Origin: Apis mellifera
Lineage: Eukaryota > Arthropoda > Insecta > Hymenoptera > Apidae
Assembly (NCBI RefSeq): GCF_003254395.2
Contig: NC_037641.1
Span: 9,466,501-9,530,500, forward strand
Direction: 5' to 3'
DNA length: 64,000 bases
Shown: in pieces, positions 34,901 through 46,747 of the stretch
Numbering within the stretch: the first letter of the stretch is position 1
Layout: each line of letters opens with the position of its first letter
The notes under the pieces: generated by a model
What the model was told of the DNA's origin: nothing
The model's input: only the letters and a program-made list of their open reading frames with translations
The model's database searches: none
Program-made: the position numbers and the translations under genes

Positions 34901-34976
34901 ACGAGGATTCAAATTTCAAATACGTGAATAATAATAGTGAAGCTTTCGAATTATAAATATGAAAATTCTTACTCAC

Positions 34977-35074
34977 CGCCCAGATCTGCAAAGAATATCT
35001 CGCGTAGCGCTAGGAATTCCTCCTCCTGTGTAATATCAGCTCTCCCGAAACAATCGTTCTCGGGCCAGACTTCC
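34977..35074 (-). CDS. timeout: timeout coding exon 14 (last one visible)
   Basis: Residues 623-655 plus one base: REVWPENDCFGRADITQEEE, FLALREIFFADLG. It matches the family REVWPEGD.FG..DI..EEE block. Acceptor TTTACAG|GGA, donor GCG|GTGAGT at 34976. The frame is still open, so the gene continues at lower coordinates or beyond the window. An open frame starting further upstream from an ATG runs through the acceptor and is not the product. Confidence 0.94.
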
Positions 35075-38000
35075 CTGTAAAACGATTTCCTGTATTTAGA
35101 ACGAATCCTCCACAATTTTATAATCAGAGATATTCCACAAAACCGATATTGGAAAAACGATGCACGTAACAATAACTTAAACCATTTATTTAATTGATTT
35201 CCTTGATCATTCAGACCAATCCTGTAAAGGAATAATTATAAAAGATATACTATTAAAAAAATATATATACATTTCGAATAAAAATTCATCTACGCTGTTA
35301 AGAGATAAAATCGTGCGAAACGAGATTAGAGTGATTAAACAAAGCGAGACACTTAATGACATGTTTCATTATCTCGAGTGGCAAAGACGCGGAAGATGAG
35401 ACGGCGAAGAGCAGCGAAAGGGTGAGACAGGAGGAAAGAGTGCAATCTCAATGGGTCTCGGTGGAAGGCTCTCTCGAGAACCTCACCGCGATCTACACCA
35501 ACATCCGGCTGCCTGCGTCAAGTGTTCACACCCTCCACTCTTCCATCCACCTTCGACGTTGTCTCTATACATACATGCATACATAATCCCGGCCAAGTAG
35601 CCGTGTTCTAAAATACCTGGAGTAGATAGAAGCTGACGAAGTCAGCCGTGGAAGATGAATAAAAAATCGCGAGGAGAAGACGATGGCGCATCTGTCTCCC
35701 GTTAGAATTTCATCGAATTCGTTCCCGATTCTATCGATGATGAAATTCCCAATTTACTGGAAATAAAAAGGTGTAGAAATATTCTTTTTCTCGAAAAAAA
35801 AAGAAAAGAGAAAGAAATAGAAAGATACTCGTTGTAGAAGATTCTTGATAATATAGTTTGTTATCCGAATAGAAATGTTTTCTAATCTTTCCACGATAGA
35901 TGATAATCTCCTCTTCTCCAAATCTTCAAATATTTATGCGCATATATGTAAGGTGGACGATATAAATGAAACAGAGATTGGATAAAAAAAAAAAGGAAAA
36001 AAAGAAAAACAAATGAGATCTATTGGAGGGATAATGAAAATCGCGAGAATCGTTTGAAATGAGAAGTACAGGAAACAAAGCTATAACTTGGCGGAAAAGG
36101 GAACAGAGTGGAGGAAATACTGATTGCTTCGCATGAGGATCGTCCTTCATAAAGCAATTTCGCAAGAGCGAGAGAGAGAAGAGATGACCGTTTTACGAAA
36201 GTTCTATTCCCTGTGAGAATCCAAAAGCGTCAAGGAAAGGAGAAAGTCGATGTACGTGACCAGAGGACAAAGCTAAAATCACGTCTTCACCTTGACGAGG
36301 AGCACTCATGAAAAAGGGTGCAGTTAATGGCGGAAGATTTCTAACCCTATGCCAGACGGTGACTGACTTTTCAGGTACTTTCTCTCTCTCTCTCTCTCTC
36401 TTTTTTCACCTGCCTTGAATTTTCATTAAAAAACTGCTGCACGTAGAAATATTCTGAAAGGCGGGCCATCTTCAAAGAGAACGCTAGAGAGACGAGGGAA
36501 CGTGATTGGACGACGAAGTCTAGTGGTCCCACTTGCTCGATAAATGTAGCCCGGTCAGGCAGATACGGTTTATCGTTCTACCGCAACAATACCCGTAAAT
36601 GGCATCCCCATTAAGCGAAAAACTATTGAAATCAATGTCCTCGGAGTCTCTACAAGTACCTTGTTTCCTCCTGTGTAGCTGCTCTTAATCCAATAATCAG
36701 ACATTGTGCCAAGGTTTAGAATTCCGTTCTCTGTATCCAGATAATAGAGTCTCTATCGATAATACCGTTCTTTTAATATGCGGCTTATTTCAAATAATCG
36801 AATTTTCAAGATGATAACTTTAGTCGAAAGTTATGTTAATCGACGAATAATACAGAGGAGAAGCAAGATCAAAATTATCGTGCAATTATTTACACTGATG
36901 GAAGAATGTAATCTTTCCAAATTAATTCTGGAGAGCATATATATTCATTAACAATTTTCTTGTGACAAAATAATCTGATAAAATAACGTTGTATTCGGTT
37001 TCAAAGATTAAATTCAAAACGATACGTCGTTTATTTTATCTTTGAACAGTTTTCACGGATCTATCCAGAATCGATCCATTTCACTCCCAGCAACAACCCG
37101 ATATTCATCCAATGGACAAACAAATTCTGGAACCAACGCGATTAACTGCATCCAGTGTTCCTAAAAAACGCAATTGCGAAACGCAATTCATTTCCTCTAC
37201 AACAAAACCTAATCCGTTTACAGAGCATGTCAAGCCGGAGGGGAGGGTCAGAAAAGTCTGGCTACTTTCGAGAGTGCAAAATCCCTGACTCGTGGGGGAG
37301 AATCCAATAAGCGGGTGGGGAAAGGGTGAAGATGCAGCGAGAGGGGCGTGGAGGGGCGAGAGGGAGGGTACGTGCTGTCCCCAGGGCAGAAGAAGTGGCT
37401 CGTATGGGGTCGCTGCTGGTGGCTGTCTGAATAGAAATCCAGTACCATACAATCCCCATTATCCCTCGATTTGAAGTCCCGCGACAATGGAATCTCTCAG
37501 ACGCGCCTCTCCGCCCCCCCCCCTCCCCATCGACCAACCCTCCAATCCCATCGCCCGAAACGGCTCCTTTGCCAGACACGGAACGAATAATTTCGAGGCG
37601 TCGATTTTCGCCCTTGACACACGAACGACATTCAAAACCCTGTTCATCTTTTTAAGGGAACGGGCGAAACAGGATCACTTATTAGAATAAATTGGCCCTA
37701 AACGGTGTCGATCGATGACTATTATTAATTCTGGAGAAAAAAAAGGGGGGGAAGGGGAAAGTATGAAAGATATCACGTCGAATCACGAATCCATTATCGA
37801 TATTAATAATTTCTAGACGAAATTATAATCGTGCTCTCGATTAATTTTGCAACGTGGAGGAATATTATTATGCCTGGAATGAATAATCTCAATGATTTCA
37901 ACACGATTCGATTCCTCGCTCACTGTCCTCGATTTGCTTTTGATTAAAAAATCCAGGATCTATCCTCGAAACCAAAGAAGAGCTTTAGCAAGAGATTTTA

Positions 38001-41000
38001 GGAGGGAGAGGGGGGCAAATAAGGGTTCGTTGATTATTCGGATTATTCGAATCGTTTAAAAGAAAAAGAGGGGCGAAAGCCGCGCTTCTCCTCCTTAATT
38101 ATCCTACGACTTTGAATTATCCAAGCTCGCTCCAAAGTCAGCACACTTTGCCAGTGGCGGCGAAGGCGGACGGTGTAAGTAGAAAATTAGAGGATTTGAG
38201 TCGGTATCTAAGCGGCGGAGAGTATTTGCTAAGCAAACGGAACGCGATCACCGGAAACTCTTCGTCGCTTCTCAAGGACAAGCTGCACATCGTACAGATC
38301 TATATATATATATATATATACATATAACGAATGAAACGAAATTCAAAGCATTACACTGTTTACCGTAATACCGGCAGATTACCATAAATGTGTTATTAAT
38401 ATCCCCAAGCCTACTATACGCTACACAGTCAACAGTCTGCTGCTTCCTTTTATCCTGTTGTATGCACAAGGTCGGCACGAACCAGAAGCTTCCATTGTGT
38501 ACCAGCTATGGCAAAGCTTTACCCTCCACCCACCCCATAAAATGGACGATGGAATATTACGAACAATCTCCTAAAGTACTACAGTGGAAGTACTGTGGCG
38601 ATGATACTGCCTAAAGAAAAATCTGCAGGAAAGGCTATAACTCACCGGTTTTACGAGAGAAAGAGAAAGAAAGAGAGAGAGAGAGGCTGTTCACGATGAA
38701 GCCGTTTTTTTTTGTTTTACCTCTCCCTTCCAGTACCTTTGAGACTGTGTGTCAACTGCGAGCAAAGTTTTCGACTTGCTTGAAATCTTGTTTGTTGATA
38801 TTAAGGATACTTCTTTCTCAGACATCATCTTCAAACAATTTTAAAATTAAAAAAAAAAAGAAGGAGTTATTTAAATGAAGGATTTCTTCAATTAAAGGGA
38901 TGCAATAAATTCAAGAATATACGTGTGTGAATATAAAATGTATAAAGAGAAGTTAAGAGGAAGAAGATGAATCCATTTTTATAGCTTTGCTTAATTGTTC
39001 GATAAATATTTAAATATAATCGTTTATCCGTTCCGTCAATTAATTCTGATACGTATAATTGATATATATGTACGGTGAAAATGGAATCCTTTGAGAGAGT
39101 TGGAACGAATGTTAAAAAAAGAATCTTATCCTCGTCAATAAGTCTGGAAAGAATAAGCAGTATAATACCGCAAAAGCATTGAAGCGGCGATTAAAGCTAG
39201 CAGCTTCGGAAGGATCGATGGAACGGAATGGGGAAAACAACTTAACGAAGGGAAAAAGACTGGTGGGTATATTTAGAGGCGGGACACACTTCAAAGGGAC
39301 AGGGTTCAGTGTCGCTTAGGGCTCATTCAGACGAACCGACATGCATTGACATATTTCAAGAACGGACCATCCCTTTCAGATTTAATGTAATGTAAATACC
39401 AGTCGAAAGAGAGCAAACACTTGCCAAACAGTTGACCAATTAATTGGCCCGGGAGGATTCCAAAGAAGACGAGAAGGGGGGGAAAAATCGAATGCTTCCA
39501 TAAATCAAACTTCTCCCTCGATAATTCGATACATGAACTGTTTGATTTGAAACCACTGGCACGAACTCTCGTCTCAATACGTCATCATTTGAAATTGGAA
39601 AAAGATCATCTTCAATTTTTTTAAAAAATTTTAATCCATTATTCGGATTTTACAATTTTCACCGATACTCTCTGTAAAGATTTATTAAGAGATTCTGGCT
39701 CGTCAATCGGTTTCCACTGAATTTCGAACCGCGCACAGTTCATTTAACGGAACAATTGCGTTTGCTATTGTTCACTTTTCAATTTTCGCTGCATCGTTCT
39801 TTTGTTTGGGGGAAAAAAAAATAAATAAAGCTTTGGTAAACTACCTATAAAGGATCGGGAGATACTCCGAAACCACTCAGCTCGTAGCTTTAACGCGTAT
39901 TGTGCTCGACCGTGAAAAAAAAAGACAGAGGTTAGCAGCGAGAGTGCAGAAGCGGGGATAGAGAGAGAGAGAGAAAGAGAGAAAGAGAGAGAGAGGCATT
40001 TTACCGAATACATTAAGAAACTCTGGCCGTGGCGCACGAATCGACGACCAAATACGAAAAAATTCTGCGGCAAAGTGTTATCAACCTTACTATTATTTTC
40101 ACCTTCGTGACTCGTACCTGTTTCTTCCCGTAAATGACATTTTTAAGCATTGTTCAAATCCATATCTCTACGCAAAAGGGGGGAAAAATCGCATTTTATG
40201 CGCACGAAGAGCGAAAGAGTGAAAGACCGTGGAAGGATGAAACGCTTCCCTCATACTTGACCAAGCTTTTCGACCTCGATTTATCCACGGGATCGATAAC
40301 AGTTAAGCTATTCCGCCAAGTGAATTCCAGTAATGTGAAACTCTGAACGTAGGGAAACTCATTAACATGCAACGGTTATTTACATTATGAACAAATATCA
40401 ATGTGACTAATTAAATTTATGTATACTGTAATTATGAATTAATAACATCGATACAAGTGTACAACACATTAATGTGTTACGGGATAATGAACGAAGTTGT
40501 CGAAGATAACGAATAATAAAATTGTATAATTGTTATATCGTGACAAATTAAAATTAAAAGGTTGCCTTTCTTTTCGAAAAAGAAAATTAACAAATAATTT
40601 TATAAAATTGCTGCTTAAAAAATAACTCACCTCGACGCACGAAGAAGGCCAACAGCTTGCTCGAGAAACTTTTGCCGCAATAACTTTTGAATCTTCTTCA
40701 TAGCATCAACTCTGGGAACAGGAAAAACGATCGACAAAACGTCGATAAAATTACGTTTATTATTTTTTCAATTTGCCGATGTTAAAACTCATACTTTTGT
40801 TCATCTATAGGCACATCCAAAGTTGCGTCGAACGGTATCACTTCCGGTATTGTCCCTTCCCGCATCACGATGGACAGTTGAGGACTAATTTCATCCCATC
40901 GTTCTTCCACGCTTGGAGGTGGCGATTGTTCGCTCTTTTGCTCACTTTCTGCCTCTACGTTTTTTGATATTATTAAAAACTATAATTCCAACTTTTCAAC

Positions 41001-44000
41001 CGAGATAAAACATCGCTCCCTTACTTTTCTTATTTTTCTTATTCCTTTGTCGTCTGTTCTTCACTTGCTGGACCACTACGCTTCGTTTATTCTTCTCGCA
41101 ATAGTTGCTCAACATTTTTAGGAAAACGTGCGCCGTTGTTGTAAGATCGATCAAATATTTGCTACAAATGTACACTCGTTAATTGTATTTCAAATAATTT
41201 TTTCGATCAAATTCATTTGTCACAAATCACATATAAAATTATTCAAAAATAAGATTAAACGAAGAGTGGAAAATGAATAGAAATTTTTTTTAATCGATCC
41301 CCCCCAATTTTATCAGTTCAATGAAATAATTCTCGCTACAAAGTGAGAGCAATATTCTTCCTCGTGAAATTAATACAGTTCACCGTTGTGCGGCACGTTG
41401 TGTTTGCCGGTCGTAACATCAGTTCGACCAAGTTTCCAGCACCCGTCAATTCTTGTTTTCGTCCCCGAGACGTCGAAGTAACGACGATATCGCGGCACGG
41501 TGTGTTCCGACCCTTACATTTCCGTAGTGGAAATCCTCGCAAAACCCGTCAAACTCGCGAAAAGTTGAACGGCCGTCGCCTTTTCCCATTTCGCCGGCCG
41601 GAAGGTCGATAAAAGTTGTTTATTCCCAGAAAGAAACGCGAAGGAAAAAGAGACGGGGGGAAGGGAGGGCAGACAAGGGAGGACTCGATGATGGGGAAAG
41701 GGGGGGGGGCGTGATCGAAAAGAAGGGTGAACGAGGAAGGAGTAGCTCTCCTCGTTGTTCGAGGCCGATTGATTTGAGAGTGAATCAATCTGTCCGCGAT
41801 AGATAAAACTTTTAGCAAACAGTTTTTTTTTTTCTTCCTTCCTTTCTTTTTCATTTTCCACTCCTATCCACTCGATAAACAGATGCTCGAAGCATCTGTG
41901 AAATGGTATGACCAACGAAAAGTTTCGCGAGTTTTTACAAAATTTGTACAAAATTTTCCTCTAGAGGGGACGTTTGATATTTATCCGTGGAAATAAATAA
42001 AAGTAAAAATTGCTTTGAAATGTTTGTGACGAGAGGAATAATATTTCGCGATATATCTTTCATGAATCATGGAATTAGTATAGTGTGAACAGAAATGGCT
42101 CGTGAAAATATTTCGTTGCTTATACTTATGATGAAAAACGTTTTGATACTCTAACAAACAACGTTGTAACGAGATATGTACGAACCGAGACATTTTAAGC
42201 TCGTCGAAATTGAGAAGCTGGGAAAGAATCGTTTCCCGATATTCGGGAACATAAAACACGTTACTCTTAATAACCTTGCTGGATTCTCTAACACCACGAT
42301 CTGTGCTTTGATCCATCGCAATTAGAGTGTACAGAAGTTCCTGTGATAATAAAAAAGGAAAGAAATACGTATTTCTTTCCGTTCCATTCGTCGAGCAAAA
42401 ATAAATATAATCAGTCCCTCACCTGATATGCTCTCAATGCTACGTGTAATCTACAAGACCAAAGAGGAATTTTCTTTTTGTCCGTAATTATCATCTCGTA
42501 ATAATGCTCCATTTGTCTTTGCACCAAATGAAATATTTCCGTAGATATCGTTTCACTGTTGATAAATATCATATTATATATATATATATAAAACAGAAAA
42601 TTGTAAAATCGATTAAAAACACCACTGTTTAAATTTCAAACAATTACAAGGATAAATTAATTACGAATAATACACGAGAATTCTAATTTTTTGGATAAAT
42701 TATGAATATTCTAAACAAAGAGGAAATATCACGATCGCGAATTATTTTTACATGCCTGGAATGATAATGAGACGTCATTAGAAGAAAAATTTAAATCCCT
42801 AGAATACATATTGCTTAAAGCAGTGCACGTAAAGCGCTTGTACTAAAAATAGAAAATGTTGTCTCGAAGGCAAGAATCTAAAGAGAGCAACGATGCGTAT
42901 ATATAACGAGCTAGAAAAAAAATCTTCTTTCCTTTTCTTCGTTTACGTCGTTTTGAATTTCTCTTTTTCATTAATGAAAATAAAAGACTTACCTCACATA
43001 TTTCACCTCGAATTTGTAATGCCGATTGAACTCCATGAAGAAACGCAAAGTCCACAGATAGCAAATTGTTTCGGTTTGCTCGGTACTAGTAGCACCTATT
43101 ATACAAGATCTTGCGTATTTCATCACGGGATTATAAGCGGCGTTCAAAAACTCTACGCAGAATTCTTTTAAAAACAGCCTCACGCTTAGCGTAGAGGTAC
43201 GTTCGCCCCTTGGATCCATCATTGGACGTTTGTTTTTCGGTTTCGACATTTTTTTCTGTGATTGAAATCACATCGAGATCAGCATTATTATATTGTACAT
43301 TTAGGAAATATTATTTTTTCAAAAATTAAAGCGTAAAATATACATTAATTCATTTATATATACGTCAAATTATATTTTCTCGAATTATCTTTAAACTGGT
43401 TTGCATATTACATACGATATATTTTATTTCATATTATTATCATAAATGTTGTTTATTGCTAACGAAAATAAACCATTCGTGAAATTAAAGTTACAATCTC
43501 TTTTCTCTTTGTGACGAACCCTTTTGTAAGACGATATAATATAATAATATCATATTGCAAAACTTTGTTACAACAAGATTAATATAATATAATTTAATAA
43601 AAATAATGTGATATCTTTTACACGTTTTCTTCTTTTTGCTCGTAAAAATGTAAAAATTCGTGGACAATGTTGGGGAGAACGGAAAAAACGGAATGATCAA
43701 CAGAGGGGAAACTTGTGGAATTCTATAAAAGATATAGCGGGGAGTCACTGATCACCTCAATTCGGATAGCCGTCAGGCATGTGACCCGGTAGATTTATGA
43801 CAGTCCATAATGAAACAGGGCACGAAGAAGCAGGGAAAAGTTTGTCCTGAAATACGGGTGTTCCGCGCAGAGGAGATGATAATAACGATGTAAGGGGGAA
43901 AGGGATCGTTTTATAGGCGAGCAGGACACGAGACACGAGAAAAGGAGGAAGAGGAATGTCCGCGAAAAGAGCGGTGACCTAGTTTTAAATGCTTCTGCGC

Positions 44001-46747
44001 CATTAAGCAAGGAGCCGGTTCTAATTACGCGAGGATAGCCTTAATTAACAACCGTATTTTCATTCAAATCCACCCAACCTCCTTTCCTACTTACTCATTA
44101 ACGAGAACTACCGTTAAAAACCAAAGATTAATTGAATAGAATCGTTTCTTGGTTTGATGATTCATTTCCTTTATTTGAAAAAGAGCCCCTCCCCCTCCCG
44201 AAAAAAAGGAGAGAAAGAAAGGGAAGGAAAAAATCGGTGATGAAATCGCTTTTTATATCGGAATTAAACGTACTAATAATTACCTTATCTTGAGCAAAGT
44301 TTAACGCCTCGATTTTTTGGTACGGTTTATGACATATTAGTTGATTCTCACCAATGGCTTTCATGTTTTGCACCACGTAAGTCCCACCAAAATGGGAATG
44401 TCTAAACATATCGAATAATTGACAAAAAAAAAAGAAAGAATAAAAATAATTATATCGTATATATTAATTATTGTAAAATAATTGAAATATATTTCAAATT
44501 TCCTATCTTAGCGCGCAAATTCAATTTTATATATGACTTCTGAAAATCTAATCAATAGCATAGAAGGCAGCTGTCACTAGCAGAGAGTTTGCTAAACGAG
44601 AAAGAATATTTTCTACCTCTCGCATTTATTTTCGTGATCAAATCTTTACTTGAATTATCTCGAAATTTAAATTTTAAAGAAGTTAAAAATTAAAAATAAT
44701 TACGTCGAAAATTTAACTATCTAAAATATTTAAATTTAAATATTTAAAAAAAAATAGAATCTCTGAATAATTTATTCCATTACAAACTTTTTAGATCAAA
44801 AATTATATATAAAACTTTATATATAATTTTGTTACTTCGACACTTTTTATCTTTGTGATATTGGGCATAAAATTCCATTCTGGATTATGCCACTTACGAT
44901 ATCAATGTTCATCGACCGATTCATAAAATGTAAGAGAAGATCAATCTCTTTGATTTTTTTTCAAGTTGTAGAATGCTTTTCACGGGAAATAGAGCCAAGT
45001 AACAAAAAGACGTGAATAATGCACGACACAAGAATAAAACACGTGCACTTTCCAACAAGTGGATAAAAGCTTCTACTCAGATGCATGAACTTATTTCAAA
45101 AACTAGGTCACATTTATCACATACGTGGTATTGTCATTACAAAAATAAATTATATATTTCTTAATAACATTACTTAAATTATATAATTGATTATTTATTA
45201 TTGTTATATCTACGATATATTTATTTTTAAATCTTATGTTAACGTAAAAAAAAAGTAAATAAATAAGTGGAATTTTTTTTATTTCTTTAATAGAATTTAT
45301 TTTATTTATTTATATTCTTTGGATATACGAAAAGTAAAATACTTTTATTACACATAAATTGAAAAGAATAAAAATAAATGGAAAAAGATAAAGCTGATTA
45401 AACTTACCTAGCACTTGCATACTTCCTCACTCTCTCCAATTTTTTCTCTTTTTCTTTAAGTCGAGCAGCTAAAAGTGTTGCTTCATCTTTTTCTTTTTCG
45501 GCGGTACTACGTTGCAAACCCGATTTTGCTAATTGATTCGCATTTTGATCACGAAGCATTAACGATATAATCTAAGAACGAAACTTAATATAAAATATCA
45601 TTGCAAATTCGTGGCAATGATTTATTTTAATTTAATTCAATTATTTCAATAAAAAACTGAAGTGTTTGAAATAATATAATATATAAAAATATTTATTTTA
45701 TATCTCACATACCTCTAAAACTTGTAAATGATATTGTTGTTCACTTCTATTACTAGCAATAAATAATAACAAATCAACCACTCCTGATGCATTGAGTGCA
45801 AATAAAACCTAATAAAAGTGATATACAAAATGACCTATATAAAACCTAATAAACAGAGTATACATTCCTATACAAACAAGACATATTCAATGTCATACCT
45901 CATCATGAATTGTAGCATCATTATCAACACGTTTTTCATTTTCATCAGGTGGAATTTGCAAAACGTTTCGAATAAAAATAAGAATTCGTTCAATAATCAT
46001 TTCTTTTTCTTCCCCTCTGTCTATATTATCCTATAGGATCAAAATGTGATATAGATTCTCTAACATCTAACTTCTAAACATGCACATACAATGTACAAGC
46101 TAAAACAACTTACTAATTTAAGAATTTCACTTAAACGATTACTTAGTACTGCCCATATACGATCATCAGTCAATGCTATTTTATATTCTTGCGTATATGA
46201 AATCAATTTTTGATATATAGTACGTTGCATTTTATCAGTTGGAATTTGTTCATTATATATTAATAATACTGGACTTGTTATATTAATAATTAACCTAATA
46301 AAATAAGAAATTTTTTTGTAATGGGATCAAAGAGAATATAGAATATTAAAATATATTTTGAGCAAGTTATTACTTGCCTTAATAATACATCCCAAAGTTG
46401 AAGTTTATCAGAATGATCAACAAAAATTTTTATGAGATCAGTTTGAAGTAATTTTGTTTGACCAAGAAATTGACGTACAACATGAGATTCGTCATCTCTT
46501 CTTAAATATTTAATAAGATCCTTTATAACATCTATTATCAATTTAATAATTTTAAGAATGTTTTTTTGTATAGAAAATAATGAAAATTTATTCATTCAAA
46601 AATATTTGATATAATTACACAAAATATACGTATAGAAATAAAAACTACTTTACCTAAACAATGTTTATCTAAATGATATTTAGATCCATCATAATAACCA
46701 AGTGCAGCACACGTAGCTGCAAGTTCAGTAGAAAGATAATCTGACAT
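34977..46747 (-). CDS. timeout: timeout (timeless2), coding exons 1-14 of an incomplete gene
   Basis: Orthologue of mammalian TIMELESS, a nuclear replication-fork protein that works with Tipin in fork protection, checkpoint signalling and sister-chromatid cohesion; in insects it also has a link to circadian light response. Fourteen exons join in phase into 655 codons plus one base, starting MSDYLSTELAATCAALGYYD. Family landmarks appear in order: CAALGY (residues 13-18), YLRRDDE, VRQFLGQ, RILIFIRNVL, DLLLFIAS, SLMLRDQN, HSHFGGTYVVQNMKAIGE (about 275-292), VRLFLKEFC, YYEMIITD, VRESSKVIKSNVFYVPEYRE, VFLKML, FDATLDVPIDEQK and REVWPEND (about 623-630). The N-terminal Timeless domain (Pfam PF04821 type) spans roughly residues 20-290. 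Basic stretches in exons 8 and 11 are likely nuclear signals. The C-terminal half, including the PARP1-binding/TIMELESS_C region, is absent: exon 14 ends at donor 34976 and the next exon lies beyond or is unrecognised. Family identity is near certain; boundaries are hand-placed. Honey bees have this gene but no fly-type tim1. Confidence 0.95.
35075..40630 (-). other. timeout intron 13 (5556 bases), no gene seen
   Basis: A GT..AG intron in phase 2 between exons 13 and 14. It holds AT-rich sequence with CT/GA runs (36380-36402, 38664-38683, 39961-39995), a short TA run (38301-38320) and a GC-richer patch near 37270-37600. Open frames at 37105-37690 on both strands are G- or C-rich shadows without family resemblance. 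No alternative exon is needed to keep the protein in frame. Confidence 0.75.
39961..39995. repeat. GA dinucleotide run in intron 13
   Basis: GA repeats with a few AA interruptions. A simple microsatellite. Confidence 0.9.
40631..40711 (-). CDS. timeout: timeout coding exon 13
   Basis: Residues 596-623: KVDAMKKIQKLLRQKFLEQA, VGLLRAS. It is the short helical pair before the REVWPE motif. Acceptor TTCCCAG|AGT, donor AG|GTGAGT. It is followed by a 5556-base intron. Confidence 0.92.
40795..40954 (-). CDS. timeout: timeout coding exon 12
   Basis: Residues 543-596: KAESEQKSEQSPPPSVEERW, DEISPQLSIVMREG, VIPFDATLDVPIDEQ. It matches the acidic spacer and the VPFDA...VP.EEQ block. Acceptor CGTAG|AGG, donor AA|GTATGA. 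The intron before it is only 70 bases. Confidence 0.92.
41025..41161 (-). CDS. timeout: timeout coding exon 11
   Basis: Residues 497-543: RKYLIDLTTTAHVFLKMLSN, YCEKNKRSVVVQQVKNRRQ, RNKKNKK. It matches the family TTH.FLKML helix followed by a Lys/Arg-rich run, which probably acts as a nuclear localisation signal. Acceptor TTTGTAG|CAA, donor A|GTAAGG. Confidence 0.93.
42186..42340 (-). CDS. timeout: timeout coding exon 10
   Basis: Residues 446-497: ELLYTLIAMDQSTDRGVRES, SKVIKSNVFYVPEYRETILS, QLLNFDELKMS. It matches the VRESS.IIK.N.FY..EYRE block. The acceptor is strong (TATCACAG|GAA). The donor that keeps phase with exon 11 is TCTCG|GTTCGT, a weak match to consensus, so the last few bases are less certain than elsewhere. 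Confidence 0.88.
42423..42555 (-). CDS. timeout: timeout coding exon 9
   Basis: Residues 401-445: SETISTEIFHLVQRQMEHYY, EMIITDKKKIPLWSCRLHVA, LRAYQ. It matches the conserved NYYEMM.TD block and the following HLALKAYQ-type helix. Acceptor CAACAG|TGA, donor CAG|GTGAGG. Confidence 0.95.
42993..43255 (-). CDS. timeout: timeout coding exon 8
   Basis: Residues 314-401. It opens with a basic segment (KKMSKPKNKR), a likely nuclear signal, then STLSVRLFLKEFCVEFLNAA and ICYLWTLRFFMEFNRHYKFE. Acceptor CACAG|AAAAAAATG, donor AG|GTAAGT. The ATG inside the basic run is not a start: the frame continues from exon 7. Confidence 0.94.
44284..44401 (-). CDS. timeout: timeout coding exon 7
   Basis: Residues 274-313: RHSHFGGTYVVQNMKAIGE, NQLICHKPYQKIEALNFAQ, DK. 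It carries the strongest family signature, HS.FGG.Y.V...K.IGE. Acceptor TTTAG|ACA, donor AAG|GTAATT. Confidence 0.95.
45408..45571 (-). CDS. timeout: timeout coding exon 6
   Basis: Residues 220-274: IISLMLRDQNANQLAKSG, LQRSTAEKEKDEATLLAAR, LKEKEKKLERVRKYASA. The SLM.RDQN motif is diagnostic. The charged Glu/Lys/Arg helix after it corresponds to the coiled linker before the HSHFGGTY motif. Acceptor TTCTTAG|ATT, donor AG|GTAAGT. Confidence 0.95.
45713..45808 (-). CDS. timeout: timeout coding exon 5
   Basis: Residues 188-219: VLFALNASGVVDLLLFIASN, RSEQQYHLQVLE. Phase 0 at both ends. Acceptor TATTAG|GTT, donor GAG|GTATGT. It carries the LDDLLLFLAS-like helix of the family. Confidence 0.95.
45899..46030 (-). 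CDS. timeout: timeout coding exon 4
   Basis: Residues 144-187: DNIDRGEEKEMIIERILIFI, RNVLQIPPDENEKRVDNDA, TIHDE. It matches the conserved ERILLLVRNIL-type block followed by the ADDDAS/HDQ-type segment. Phase 0 at both ends: acceptor CTATAG|GAT, donor GAG|GTATGA. Confidence 0.95.
46114..46294 (-). CDS. timeout: timeout coding exon 3
   Basis: Residues 83-143: RLIINITSPVLLIYNEQIP, then KLISYTQEYKIALTDDRIW and LSNRLSEILKL. Acceptor TTAG|GTTAATT, donor TTA|GTAAGT. The flanking introns are only 83 bases each. Confidence 0.94.
46378..46531 (-). CDS. timeout: timeout coding exon 2 (GC donor)
   Basis: Residues 32-83: VIKDLIKYLRRDDE, VRQFLGQTKLLQTDL, LQLWDVLLR. The acceptor is ATAG|ATG. The only donor that keeps the family frame is AAG|GCAAGT, a GC donor with otherwise consensus flanks. 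Using the GT three bases further on brings in a stop codon soon after the junction. Confidence 0.92.
46654..46747 (-). CDS. timeout: timeout coding exon 1
   Basis: The start ATG is at 46745-46747; 31 codons plus one base follow, ending at donor G|GTAAAGT. The first residues, MSDYLSTELAATCAALGYYD, carry the family N-terminal signature (LAATCAALGY). The start is chosen because this signature sits directly behind the only nearby in-frame ATG. Confidence 0.93.

Larger units (their letters stand above)
20310..34976. other. Gene-free stretch, presumed part of timeout intron 14 next to exon 14
   Basis: I searched the minus strand for the next timeout exons (the conserved block following the exon-14 motif) and did not recognise them. 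Contents: AT-rich DNA, a 24-base poly-A run (24983-25006), a purine-rich plus strand at about 26300-27130, TCC/TCT runs (27203-27240), a 51-base-period direct repeat (29453-29539), GA runs (30968-30992, 31070-31086), and GC-richer blocks at 23760-23940, 27860-28210 and 31838-31930. No gene can be supported. Confidence 0.5.

Noticed and set aside
35075..35172. Upstream part of the open frame that contains exon 14
   Set aside because: Exon 14 begins at a good acceptor at 35074 and joins exon 13 in phase to give the conserved REVWPE motif; the upstream part is intron.
37105..37690. Several 60-115-codon frames on both strands in timeout intron 13
   Set aside because: G/C-rich patch with long homopolymer runs; the timeout frame is continuous across this intron without any of them.
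38112..38300. Possible exon ending near a GTGTAAGT word
   Set aside because: Lies inside intron 13 on the strand opposite to timeout; no acceptor, no family similarity, and the frame runs into a TA tract.
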